This document shows, one piece after another, positions 28,865-37,617 of a stretch of 64,000 nt of DNA. The DNA comes from Afipia clevelandensis ATCC 49720 (GTDB taxonomy: Bacteria > Pseudomonadota > Alphaproteobacteria > Rhizobiales > Xanthobacteraceae), in contig NZ_KB375281.1 in NCBI RefSeq assembly GCF_000336555.1, positions 3,385,848 to 3,449,847 on the forward strand, written 5' to 3'. Below the pieces are notes generated by a model. The model saw only the letters and a list, made by a program, of their open reading frames with translations. It made no database searches and was not told where the DNA came from. Position 1 is the first letter of the stretch; every line of letters starts with the position of its first letter. Position numbers and translations under genes: made by a program.

Positions 28865-30310
28865 ATGATCGTTGACATGCTTCGAGAAAATTTCAAAAGC
28901 TGCCATGTCGGCGGGATTGTCACGATCGGACTTGCGACACTCCTGACGGCCTCCGTGGCGTTCGCGGACGGAAAGCCGCCGCTGGCTGCGGATACGCCGC
29001 CAGCGGCGACGGCCGATTCAAGTATCTCCGCAACCGTGCAATTCTCATTATCCGCGCTTGATCGCGCGATCGAACGCAAGGTGCCCAGGCAGCTTGCGAC
29101 CATCGACGATTCAGGGCGAAGCTGCTGGAGCCGGCGCATCCTCGGGCGCATGGTCAACATCGATTGCGAGTATTCCGGCTCCGTGCAACGGACTGGACCG
29201 ATCTCCCTGCACGCGGAAGAAGGCAGACTGATTGCGGCGATCCCGCTGTTCGGCTCCGTCTCTGGCCAGGGTATCGGACGGTTTGCGCGACTGCTGCACG
29301 GCACCGGCGAAGGCCAGCTCACAGTTTATGCGACGGCGCGGCCGCAGCTTCGGCGGGACTGGTCGGTTTCACTCGACATGACCGAAGGCTTCCGCTGGCA
29401 GGAACCTCCGACGCTCCAGATATTGGGTTTTCGCATCGATTTGACCCGCTACATCGAGCCGAAGATTCAAGCGCAGGTGTCGCGCGTGCGCCGCGATGCC
29501 GCTGCGAGCGTGGCGGCGATGAACATTCGCGGCAAAGCCGAAGCGGCCTGGCAGCAGGCGTTCTCGACCGTGAAAATTCTCGATGCGCCCGCGATCTGGC
29601 TGAAGACCACACCACGAACCGTTGCTTTTTCAGGTACGCATGCGCGCGGCGACATTCTCGAAGGCGCGATCGAAATGGCGGGAACGAGCGAGACCTTTGT
29701 CGGGCAGCAGCCGTCCGCATCTGTGCCGACGCCGCTTCCGGCACTCGGCAGCGATGTGACCAATCCCGGCGGCTTTTCCGTCATTCTTCCGGTGACGATC
29801 AGCTATGACCAGATCAGGGAAAAAATCCAGGCCGTCATGACGGCGCGCGCTCAGACCGGCGGTCCCCAAGTGCAGGATATTTCGGTCTATCCTTCTTCCG
29901 GCAAGCTGGTGATGGGATTGCATCTCACATCCGCCGATACCGCGAGCGGTGGCGCATGGATCTATCTGACCGCAACGCCGCAGGTCGATGCGAATACTCA
30001 GACCGTCCAGTTCGGAGATCTGGCCGTGGTGCCGGACTCGTCCACGGCCGCAAGCTCACCGCTTGCTGCGCTGTTCAACGATCCAGCTCTTTTGCAGGAT
30101 CTGCGGCAGCAGGCTGGTCTCGCATTCCAAAGCGAGTGGCAAACCCTTTTGGCTTCTGCCAACGCGCGATTGACCCGGCCCCTCACGGGCGGCTTTCGCA
30201 GCGAAGGAAATCTGGCGTCTGCCGGACTCTCGCAAGTCTCGCTCCTTCCCGATGGAATCCGGATCGACCTGCGCGCCAGCGGCCACTTGAAAATTCTCTA
30301 CGGCATGTGA
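28865..30310 (+). CDS. DUF4403 family exported protein
   Basis: A 481-residue exported protein with a signal sequence (about residues 16-34, cleaved near ASVAFADG). The body shows a repeated two-domain pattern typical of DUF4403, for example ISATVQFSLSALDRAIERKVP at the start, the internal PVTISYDQIREKIQAV and the C-terminal NARLTRPLTGGFRSEGNL. The family is of unknown function; some related proteins bind lipids, which would fit an envelope role but is inference. It has a 16-bp gap to the upstream small membrane protein gene. Confidence 0.82.
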   Translation: MIVDMLRENFKSCHVGGIVTIGLATLLTASVAFADGKPPLAADTPPAATADSSISATVQFSLSALDRAIERKVPRQLATIDDSGRSCWSRRILGRMVNIDCEYSGSVQRTGPISLHAEEGRLIAAIPLFGSVSGQGIGRFARLLHGTGEGQLTVYATARPQLRRDWSVSLDMTEGFRWQEPPTLQILGFRIDLTRYIEPKIQAQVSRVRRDAAASVAAMNIRGKAEAAWQQAFSTVKILDAPAIWLKTTPRTVAFSGTHARGDILEGAIEMAGTSETFVGQQPSASVPTPLPALGSDVTNPGGFSVILPVTISYDQIREKIQAVMTARAQTGGPQVQDISVYPSSGKLVMGLHLTSADTASGGAWIYLTATPQVDANTQTVQFGDLAVVPDSSTAASSPLAALFNDPALLQDLRQQAGLAFQSEWQTLLASANARLTRPLTGGFRSEGNLASAGLSQVSLLPDGIRIDLRASGHLKILYGM

Positions 30311-30344
30311 TCGCCGTTTCTCGAGCGTCGGAAGGACATCTGAC

Positions 30345-31544
30345 ATGACCCTCAGCGCTAATCTCATATTCCGGATTGTCCTCGGCGCGCTGGCAGTGTG
30401 TCAGCTTTTGGCTTTTGCTTGTCAGCAGGCGAAGGCTCAGACATCTTTCTATCAGGCATCCAATGATGAAATTGCAGGACCACCTGGCACTGTGATCAGA
30501 CAGGAGCCGATGTTCGGTGCTCCGGATGGCGCGGCTGCATATCGCGTTCTCTATCGATCCACCAATCCGGAAGGGCGGCCCATCGCAGTCTCCGGTGTGA
30601 TTGTTGTTCCGACCGGTCCGGCCCCCGAAGGCGGCCGCCCCATCGTTGCCTGGGCTCATCCCACGACAGGCGTCGTTCCGCGGTGCGCGCCCTCGCTGGC
30701 CATGTTTATCTTTCAGCAAATCGCCGGCAGCCGCCAGTTGCTCGACCGCGGCTTCGCGATTGCCGCAACCGACTATCCGGGATTGGGCACTCCCGGCCCG
30801 CATCCTTACCTCGTCGGCGACAGCGAGGCGCGGGCCGTGATCGATTCGGTTCGTGCCGCTCGCTCATTTCCCGGCGTCGCCAATGGTGACCGCTATGCCG
30901 TGTGGGGTCATTCCCAAGGCGGTCAGGCGTCATTATTCACCGGCCTGATCTCCAGGAGTTATGCCCCTGAGTTGCGTCTTGTCGGTGTGGCTGCCGCTGC
31001 GCCCGCGACCGATCTTGCCACACTGATGACAGACGATCTCAACACCACCGGCGGGAGGAATCTGACCGCGATGACAGTATGGTCATGGGATCGCGTGTAC
31101 GGCGCATCCGTCGACAAGATCGTTTCATCCGCTGCGATGCCAACGGTCAATCGCCTTGCCGGCGAGTGTATCGAATCCGTGTTCGATATCCTGCTGCGCA
31201 GCGAAACATCAAAGCCGCTGGCTCAGGATTTTCTCACCGTCGCAAATCCGGCAACTCTCGATCCGTGGCGTTCGCTGCTCGCGAAAAACACCCCCGGCAC
31301 GTTGCAGCCAACAATTCCCGTCTTCCTTGCGCAAGGCTCGACCGACGGCCTGGTTCGTCCGCAGGTCACACAAGCCTATATGCAGCGACTATGCGAGGCA
31401 GGAAGCAAGGTGCGCTTCATGATGATGCCAAACGTCAGCCACGGCTTTGCCGGCCGCGATAGCGCGGACGCCGCAACCGCGTGGATGGCGGACAGGTTTG
31501 CTGGAAACGCCGTGCCGAATGACTGCGGCTCCGCCGGTCGTTGA
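30345..31544 (+). CDS. Secreted lipase-like alpha/beta hydrolase
   Basis: A 399-residue exported hydrolase of the LIP / secretory lipase type. After a signal peptide (about 1-31) there is the oxyanion region VAWAHPTTGV, the nucleophile elbow GHSQGG, an acid Asp (probably in FLAQGSTDGLV) and a C-terminal His (NVSHGF). These are the catalytic Ser-Asp-His of a lipase/esterase. It begins 34 bp after the DUF4403 stop, in the same transcript. Its substrate is unknown; the position after an exported lipid-related-looking protein suggests work on lipids or polyesters outside the cell. Confidence 0.87.
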   Translation: MTLSANLIFRIVLGALAVCQLLAFACQQAKAQTSFYQASNDEIAGPPGTVIRQEPMFGAPDGAAAYRVLYRSTNPEGRPIAVSGVIVVPTGPAPEGGRPIVAWAHPTTGVVPRCAPSLAMFIFQQIAGSRQLLDRGFAIAATDYPGLGTPGPHPYLVGDSEARAVIDSVRAARSFPGVANGDRYAVWGHSQGGQASLFTGLISRSYAPELRLVGVAAAAPATDLATLMTDDLNTTGGRNLTAMTVWSWDRVYGASVDKIVSSAAMPTVNRLAGECIESVFDILLRSETSKPLAQDFLTVANPATLDPWRSLLAKNTPGTLQPTIPVFLAQGSTDGLVRPQVTQAYMQRLCEAGSKVRFMMMPNVSHGFAGRDSADAATAWMADRFAGNAVPNDCGSAGR

Positions 31545-31549
31545 CCTGC

Positions 31550-32875
31550 TTAATGGCTGGCGCGAGATCTTTCTTGTGCCATCATGGTTCGGCGATAGTG
31601 GATAAGGTTATCCAGCCGCTGCGCTGCCGATGTCAGTGTCGCAGCATCCGCAGCACTGTCGTCCCCAAGCGATGACTTAGAGATTTCGTCCCCGAGGAGT
31701 TCGTCAAACTCTTGCTCGATGTTGATAAGCTCCGCTTCGCTTGTCGCGCCTCTGATGCGCCGGGGCAACTCATACAGCACGCGCCATACAGGATCGGGGG
31801 CATTGGACCGGCCAAGACCAAGAAACTTCCACGCCGCCGCGAAGACCGATGCCAGCAAGCCGAAGACAATTGGCGTCAGGTAGATGGCGTCGCCGTATTT
31901 GTCCATGAAGCTTTGCTGCGCGTCGTTGTAATAAACGGCTGCGCCGGCATGTACGGGAATGTTCGCATCGGGGTCCGTATCGGGCTCTGCAATGCCGGAC
32001 AGAACCGAATGCTCAGCCACCAGACTTTCGCGGGCATTCATCAGCGACTGCGTCAGACCGGTTGCGACATCGGCATCGAGCTTGGCATGCGCAACCAGAT
32101 AGAAGCCCGTTTTGAGTGTTGTCAGGTCGTCATCCGGATTGGGCGGGGAGCCACGCAGCGTCCCCTTGGGTATTGCGAAACTCTCGAAGGCTCCCTCCGC
32201 ATCGGCAATCGCACCGGCTGAATCGATCGGCACCAATGTCGGCGAGCGACTTGAACCACCGCCAGACAGATTCCTGACATAGTCCAGGTATCGTTTGGTC
32301 AAGGGCACCACCATGACCAGCACATCCACGTCCCCGGCCTTCATGGCTCGCTGCGCGTCGGGCGGCGACAGATCCTTGAAGGTTGTGTGTCCGTCCAGGC
32401 CGTATTCACGACTGAGCGCCTTCACAAGGCGATGGTTGATCTCGCCGCCGACCACGCCGATGGATCGACCCTTGAGTTGCTCGATCCCGGTTATGGGAGA
32501 ACCGGGCGCGGCGACAATCATCACCGTCGCCTCAGCGATCACAGCGATGGCTCTTGCGTCCGAGAGATCGCCAACATCGGCCCTTACAACCGCAAGATCA
32601 ACCTTGCCGGCGGCGAAGGCCTTTGTTGCGTCCTGCACGTTGCCGAATTTGACGATGTTGAGCCTGACGGGCGCGTTCGATTTCACGAAGCGATTTGCGA
32701 TCAGCGACGCGCCCTTGGCGATCTCGCCGTCGATTGATCCGACGCCGACGCTCAGCGTCGTTGGTTTGGTATAGAGCCTGTAAGCAAACAGGACTGCGCC
32801 CAATACAAGACATGTAGCGCCGGCAACCATGACGATCCGGAGCCAAAGCGGAAGCCTGGGGGCAGATAGCCTCAT
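31550..32875 (-). CDS. TAXI-family TRAP solute-binding protein, membrane-anchored
   Basis: A 441-residue protein of the TAXI (TRAP-associated extracytoplasmic immunogenic) family, with the usual signatures GSIDGEIAKGAS... and SIGVVGGEINHRLV. An N-terminal hydrophobic segment (residues 13-31) acts as signal or anchor. Unusually, a second membrane helix (about 336-358, IYLTPIVFGLLASVFAAAW) is followed by a C-terminal cytoplasmic-looking tail with coiled-coil-like heptads. No TRAP permease gene is next to it. It follows the flavin monooxygenase gene on the same strand. The real receptor-plus-permease TAXI set is at 44434-47341. Confidence 0.82.
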   Translation of the reverse strand: MRLSAPRLPLWLRIVMVAGATCLVLGAVLFAYRLYTKPTTLSVGVGSIDGEIAKGASLIANRFVKSNAPVRLNIVKFGNVQDATKAFAAGKVDLAVVRADVGDLSDARAIAVIAEATVMIVAAPGSPITGIEQLKGRSIGVVGGEINHRLVKALSREYGLDGHTTFKDLSPPDAQRAMKAGDVDVLVMVVPLTKRYLDYVRNLSGGGSSRSPTLVPIDSAGAIADAEGAFESFAIPKGTLRGSPPNPDDDLTTLKTGFYLVAHAKLDADVATGLTQSLMNARESLVAEHSVLSGIAEPDTDPDANIPVHAGAAVYYNDAQQSFMDKYGDAIYLTPIVFGLLASVFAAAWKFLGLGRSNAPDPVWRVLYELPRRIRGATSEAELINIEQEFDELLGDEISKSSLGDDSAADAATLTSAAQRLDNLIHYRRTMMAQERSRASH

Positions 32876-32930
32876 TACAAGCACCAAAGAATGTCGCTGA
32901 TAGATAGTTTTGGTGCTGTACCGCCGCCGG

Positions 32931-34415
32931 TCAACTCGCTTTTCGTCTCAGCGCCTTAAGATAGTCGGCAACCAACCCGATATCGTTCGCCGGGACGGCG
33001 CAGGCCACATAACCGTCCGGCCGCACCAGCCAGACACCGGACGTATCCGGAGGCGGGAGCACCGATGGCTCGACCAGATCGCCAAAGTCCTCAACAAGCC
33101 CGCTCACAGCTTTGCTGGAGGCTGCCAGCAGCGTGAACCGCGGTGTCTGTCCCGCGCCAAAGGACGTCTGTCCCGACACCGGCGTCATGCGGGCGCCGAC
33201 GGCAGGACCATCGAGTCCGTGAGCCGCCGGTCCATTGAGCGGGCTTTTCTCGTAACCGACGGACACCTCCGTCATCTCGTTGACCATCGCAGCGCGCACC
33301 GGGGCAAGCCCCAGTAAAAAATGTCCGACCAGATTACGCACGATCTGCGCGGCCTGATTTCGCAAGGTTGCAAGCGCTGTAAACCGTCCAGCATTTGCCA
33401 GAACGTGTTCGCCGATTGCGCTGCGTTCGACGCTGTAGCTATCGAGCAAACTCTCGTCGCAAGCGCCACGCCAGACCATCGCCAGCTTCCAGGCAAGATT
33501 AAAGGCATCTTGCATGCCGGTATTCATGCCCTGACCGCCTGCAGGGCTGTGAACATGCGCGGCATCACCGGCAAGAAAGACGCAGCCCGATCGATAGTCG
33601 GCCACTTTGCGTTCGTTAATGCGGAACGACGAGAGCCAGACCGGATCGGAAGCGACAAGCCCGCCGGGACCTCGCTGAACGAGAACGCCCTGCACATCGC
33701 TCAGGTCGGGATCTCGTGGGTGTTCACCGGTCGACATGGGGAGATCGGCGACGATGCGATAGCGACCGGACGATATCGGAAATACCGCCAGCACACCTTT
33801 TTCATGCCAGTAGGTGGCTATCTCGGATGCCGGAAACGGAAACGCCTTGAGATGAATATCGGCAAGGATCCAGTCGCTCGGCAACGTATCGCCGACAAAT
33901 GGCATGCCAAGACCATGACGCGTCGCGCTGTGGGCGCCGTCACAACCGATCATCCATGGCACGTCGAGATTTTCGTCCTCCCCTGCGGCGCTGCGCAAAG
34001 TGGCGCAGACCGACGCAGAGCCGGGCGCAAAGCGGATCAATTCCAAGCCGCGTTCCACCTGGACGCCCAGCCGATTCAGATGTGCCTCAAGAAGACGCTC
34101 GGTCTCCGATTGAGGCAACATGAGCGCATAAGGATAGGGGCTATTCACTTCCGCGAAACTGACATGCGCAAGGAGTTTGTTGGCAGCGATGATATTTGCA
34201 GCGTCAACTTTATGACCGGCCGCAATGAACTGTCTCGTGCAACCGGCGCGGTCCAGCAACTCGAGCGTCCGGCTCCATAACACAAGCGCCTTTGACTTGT
34301 CGGAGCGCGCTGCCGCCTTGTCGATGATCCGTACCGGCACTCCATAGCGCGCGAGTTCGGCAGCCATGGTGAGTCCAACCGGGCCAGCACCAACAATCAA
34401 AACTTTTGAAGTCAT
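32931..34415 (-). CDS. FAD-dependent aromatic-ring monooxygenase (PheA/TfdB-like)
   Basis: A 494-residue flavoprotein hydroxylase. The Rossmann dinucleotide motif GAGPVGLTMAAELARYG is at residues 8-24, the DG motif IGCDGAHSATR at about 150, and the GD motif GDAAHVHSPAGGQGMNTGMQD at about 276. This class hydroxylates phenols or related aromatics with NADPH and O2. No ring-cleavage gene is adjacent, so the substrate is unknown. It is 55 bp before the TAXI gene and 70 bp after the LprI-like gene: probably one transcript. Confidence 0.88.
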   Translation of the reverse strand: MTSKVLIVGAGPVGLTMAAELARYGVPVRIIDKAAARSDKSKALVLWSRTLELLDRAGCTRQFIAAGHKVDAANIIAANKLLAHVSFAEVNSPYPYALMLPQSETERLLEAHLNRLGVQVERGLELIRFAPGSASVCATLRSAAGEDENLDVPWMIGCDGAHSATRHGLGMPFVGDTLPSDWILADIHLKAFPFPASEIATYWHEKGVLAVFPISSGRYRIVADLPMSTGEHPRDPDLSDVQGVLVQRGPGGLVASDPVWLSSFRINERKVADYRSGCVFLAGDAAHVHSPAGGQGMNTGMQDAFNLAWKLAMVWRGACDESLLDSYSVERSAIGEHVLANAGRFTALATLRNQAAQIVRNLVGHFLLGLAPVRAAMVNEMTEVSVGYEKSPLNGPAAHGLDGPAVGARMTPVSGQTSFGAGQTPRFTLLAASSKAVSGLVEDFGDLVEPSVLPPPDTSGVWLVRPDGYVACAVPANDIGLVADYLKALRRKAS

Positions 34416-34485
34416 AGCGGTTCGGGTTCCTGACGGGCTTGGTTCGTCGCGTGAGATTTACCGTGGCCAACGATTGTTGTGACAA

Positions 34486-34854
34486 TCAGAACGGTCCGCG
34501 CTGCTGGATGGATTGCATGACGGCTTCCAGCTGCTTGTCCCGCGCGGCGTAGGCAGCGCGCAGACATGCGGTGTTGGAGCCGCATGCATCACGCTGCCTG
34601 AGAAAGATGCGTTGATCGTCCTGGATCGTGCCGCGTTGTCCCATTGCGACAAGCGAGGTCGTCACCCCGTAAAGGGTCGCAACCCGTGCTTCGCTCTGAC
34701 CCAACCCGTAGTCCGAGCAGATCGTTCTCTCGGTCGGCGAACTCGCCTTCTTGCAATCCAGTGGTGAATAGTCCGCTGCATCGGCCGAGCTGAAGGCCGC
34801 GCCGAAGATGAGCAGCGCGGCTGAAACGCCGATGACACTCCTTGAAAAATTCAT
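34486..34854 (-). CDS. LprI-like (DUF1311) exported protein, lysozyme-inhibitor-like
   Basis: A 122-residue exported protein: signal peptide about 1-27 (ending SSADAAD), then the DUF1311/LprI pattern DCKKASSPTERTICSD......LYGVTT and QRDACGSNTACLRAAYAARDKQL, with four cysteines. LprI of Mycobacterium tuberculosis inhibits lysozyme; most DUF1311 proteins are unstudied. The ATG at 34854 has GAGGG 8 nt upstream. It opens a minus-strand run with the monooxygenase and TAXI genes, and copy 4 of the 29-bp element lies 138 bp upstream. Confidence 0.83.
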   Translation of the reverse strand: MNFSRSVIGVSAALLIFGAAFSSADAADYSPLDCKKASSPTERTICSDYGLGQSEARVATLYGVTTSLVAMGQRGTIQDDQRIFLRQRDACGSNTACLRAAYAARDKQLEAVMQSIQQRGPF

Positions 34855-34991
34855 GGCACATACCCTCATGGCGAAGCCGCTATTGAAGACTGCCCTTGGC
34901 GACCGCCATCGCCGAACGCGGTTCCGGCTCGCGTCCGGGTGGCAAAGAATAATTGCCGTGGCGGGACAATTGTCTGACACCGGCGGCAAAT

Positions 34992-35020
34992 CAAATACGG
35001 CTTCGATATGCGGGTATCGG
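34992..35020 (+). promoter_or_regulatory. Shared 29-bp element, copy 4 (LprI operon / LysR-2 divergent promoter)
   Basis: It reads CAAATA-N7-GATA-N6-TATCGG. The CAAATA end faces the LprI-monooxygenase-TAXI operon, 138 bp away, and the LysR-2 start is 203 bp in the other direction. The 368-bp gap (34855-35222) holds no other recognisable site. Confidence 0.75.
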
Positions 35021-35222
35021 TGACCGCTATAGCGACTGGATTTCAGCCATACGGCTGGCTGCGCATTTGCCCGCAGCGGTGGCCGACCACGCGACTATCC
35101 GGCGGCTCGATCGGGCTTCTGCCCCTTTTTAAGCCCATGTAACGCCGATCCGTGGCAAGACAAAAAGCCGAGGCCGTGCAATAGTCTAATGATTATTTTG
35201 CGGCTTTGCGGTTCGGCCTATC

Positions 35223-36149
35223 ATGCAGTACAGACAACTTCGCTATTTCGTAAAAATCGTGGAAGCCGGCAGCTTTTCCCGCGCAGCAAGCACCATCCAC
35301 GTAGCGCAGCCGGCGCTCAGCCAGCAGGTGGCTGAACTCGAAGAAGAAATGGGAATCAAGCTGCTCCACCGCACCCCGCGCGGCGTGCAGCCGACCCCCG
35401 CGGGGGAAATCCTGTTCGAGAAAGCCTCATCGATCCTGCGCCGCCTCGATGAACTTCCCGGGCTCCTGAAATCGAGCGCTGGTGACATCACTGGAACCGT
35501 CAGCGTCGGGATTGTGGCATCGCTCGCGGAGATTCTGATGGGGCCCATCGTCGAGCATATCAAGTCTGCGTTTCCCAATGTCATGCTGAAATGTACGGAC
35601 GGCGACAGCGAAACCTTGAGCGCGCGTGTGCTCGCTCACAAGCTCGATCTTGCGGTCATCTTCGAGCACGAATTCGTGCCAGCTTTTTTGCGACTGCCGA
35701 TCTTTACACAAAGGTTCTATCTGGTGGGCAAGCCGCTTCCAGGCAAAGCCAGATCGTCCATTTCAATCAAGGACATTGGGAAATTGCCGCTCGTTCTGCC
35801 CGGCGACAATAGCGAGCGCAGACGTTTGATCGATGAAGCCTTTGCCGCGCTGGACATCACTCCGAATGTCATCGCTGAAGCCGACAATCTCTCGAGCGAG
35901 CTGTCCGCAGTGCGGACCGGCATCGGTCATACGATTCTGAATGTCGGAGAATTCTCCAAGGTGGGGTTTGAGGCTTTCGCAAAGCCCCTCATCATCGAGC
36001 CGCCTATAACAATGACCTGTTCCATTATCTCGTCGGGCGATTCCACCCTGACCAATGCAGGAAGCTCCGCTCGCTCGTCGATCGCTTCGCTCATTAGCTC
36101 GTTTATAAAGGACGGTAAAAGGCCCGGCGCCGCTCTTATCAAGCATTGA
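35223..36149 (+). CDS. LysR-family transcriptional regulator 2
   Basis: A 308-residue LTTR, the same length as LysR-1 at 25273. The HTH (MQYRQLRYFVKIVEAGSFS....ALSQQVAELEEEMG) is nearly the same as that of LysR-1, which predicts overlapping operators. The effector domain is more diverged. It is divergent from the LprI-monooxygenase-TAXI operon and starts 35 bp before an MFS carrier on the same strand, probably co-transcribed. Copy 4 of the 29-bp element is in its promoter. Confidence 0.93.
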   Translation: MQYRQLRYFVKIVEAGSFSRAASTIHVAQPALSQQVAELEEEMGIKLLHRTPRGVQPTPAGEILFEKASSILRRLDELPGLLKSSAGDITGTVSVGIVASLAEILMGPIVEHIKSAFPNVMLKCTDGDSETLSARVLAHKLDLAVIFEHEFVPAFLRLPIFTQRFYLVGKPLPGKARSSISIKDIGKLPLVLPGDNSERRRLIDEAFAALDITPNVIAEADNLSSELSAVRTGIGHTILNVGEFSKVGFEAFAKPLIIEPPITMTCSIISSGDSTLTNAGSSARSSIASLISSFIKDGKRPGAALIKH

Positions 36150-36184
36150 GCCACAGCGACCAGCGCGGAATCGAGTAATAGCTG

Positions 36185-37456
36185 ATGATCGAGCCAGACA
36201 GGATCATTCGGAAGATTGGCTGGCGCCTGCTTCCTCTTCTGATGCTGCTCTTCTTTTTCAACTTCCTCAATCGCGTCAATATCGGGTTCGCTGCCCTCGA
36301 TATGAATAAATCGCTTGGGCTGCAGCCCGTCGTATTCGGCTGGGGCGCAGGCATTTTTTTTCTGAGTTACGCGATGTGCCAGATTCCGAGCAGCTTGCTG
36401 CTGCAGCGGTTTCGCGTGCGCCTGTGGATCGTCAGCATTGCGGTTGCGTGGGGGCTTGCCTCGGCGGGAATGGCCTTCGTCACGGGTTCAAAAGGCTTTA
36501 TCGTATTGAGATTGTTGCTGGGCATCGCGGAAGCAGGCTTCTTTCCAGGCTTCATCTACTATCTCAGTTGCTGGTTTCCACGCGACGCCCGCGCGCGCTT
36601 CAACGCAATCTTCCTGGTTGCCGCGCCGCTGGCAAGCATGCTGGGCAACCCGCTCTCCGGCCTCATTCTCAGCGCTGGCGAGACGATGGGAATTCCGGCG
36701 TGGCGATGGTTGTTTATCCTGGAGGGATTGCCGTCGATTGTTCTGGGCATCATTGCGTTTTTCTGGCTGTCGGACAGTCACGCACAGGCAACATGGCTGG
36801 CTCCTGGCGAGCGGCGATGGCTGGCGGATACAATCGCCGCCGAACATACAAACACAGCGAAGCTGATCGGAAGTGTCTTTGATGTCCGGGTGGCACTGCT
36901 CTCCATCGTCTCTTTCTGCTTCATCATGGGAATCTATGGCGTCGGCCTGTGGTTGCCCCAGATCGTGAGCGGTTTCGGGACAACGCCTCTCCAGACCGGG
37001 CTGCTGTCGGCGCTTCCATACGCGGCGTCGATCGGGGGCATGCTGTTCTGGAGCGCGCGATCGGACGCGCGTCGCGAACGCCGAAACCATATCGCGGCGG
37101 CGGCCATTCTTTCCGGTGCAAGCCTCATTGCAGCCTCGCAATTTCATTCGCCCGTTTTGTCACTGCTGGCGCTCAGCATCGCTGCCGCATCGATTTTCGC
37201 AGCGAATGCCGTATTGTGGACGTTACCGTCGAACTTCTTGGCCGGCAGCGCCGCTGCAATCGGGATCGCGATCATCAACTCGATCGGAAATCTGGGCGGC
37301 TTTACCGGGCCATATCTCGTGGGCTGGGTAAAAGCACATACAGGAGGCTTTGGTCCTGCTCTTGTATCGTTGGGCGCCATCAGTGCAGTTGGCGGCCTCC
37401 TCATTCTCATTGCGCCGTGGGTTTTTCGGCGATTGAAAGTAGCCGGTTTCGAATAG
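36185..37456 (+). CDS. MFS transporter, anion:cation symporter (ACS) type
   Basis: A 423-residue inner-membrane carrier with about 12 helices. N-terminal features are RIIRKIGWRLLPLLMLLFFFNFLNRVNIGFA and LGLQPVVFGWGAGIFFLSY, typical of ACS-family importers of organic acids (phthalate, tartrate, glucarate). The helix 4-5 loop is PGFIYYLSCWFPRDARAR. It directly follows LysR-2 and is probably in its transcript. The substrate is unknown; an aromatic acid would fit with the nearby flavin monooxygenase. Confidence 0.9.
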   Translation: MIEPDRIIRKIGWRLLPLLMLLFFFNFLNRVNIGFAALDMNKSLGLQPVVFGWGAGIFFLSYAMCQIPSSLLLQRFRVRLWIVSIAVAWGLASAGMAFVTGSKGFIVLRLLLGIAEAGFFPGFIYYLSCWFPRDARARFNAIFLVAAPLASMLGNPLSGLILSAGETMGIPAWRWLFILEGLPSIVLGIIAFFWLSDSHAQATWLAPGERRWLADTIAAEHTNTAKLIGSVFDVRVALLSIVSFCFIMGIYGVGLWLPQIVSGFGTTPLQTGLLSALPYAASIGGMLFWSARSDARRERRNHIAAAAILSGASLIAASQFHSPVLSLLALSIAAASIFAANAVLWTLPSNFLAGSAAAIGIAIINSIGNLGGFTGPYLVGWVKAHTGGFGPALVSLGAISAVGGLLILIAPWVFRRLKVAGFE

Positions 37457-37530
37457 CGACGGTAACAGCGAGGTGGAGTAGCCCGGCTAATCCGTCGCAG
37501 ATACAGGCATTTCTCCAGCTATATCGCGCG

Positions 37531-37559
37531 CGAATAGGTGGATATCGAAGTCATATTGG
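37531..37559 (-). promoter_or_regulatory. Shared 29-bp element, copy 5 (most degenerate)
   Basis: On the minus strand it reads CCAATA-N7-GATA-N6-TATT and matches copy 4 at 20 of 29 positions, including an unbroken CTTCGATAT. The CAAATA-like end faces the gene at 37618, 59 bp away, as in all other copies. Confidence 0.5.
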
Positions 37560-37617
37560 TACTCCCAGATCTGGTTGGATAAACGTCCTGCGTCAATTCA
37601 ACCGGAAGGAATACAAA

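Noticed and set aside
36949-37617. A longer frame reaching into the MFS gene for the exported protein at 37618
   Set aside because: The upstream part overlaps the MFS gene in another frame; the ATG at 37618 has the RBS and begins a signal peptide.
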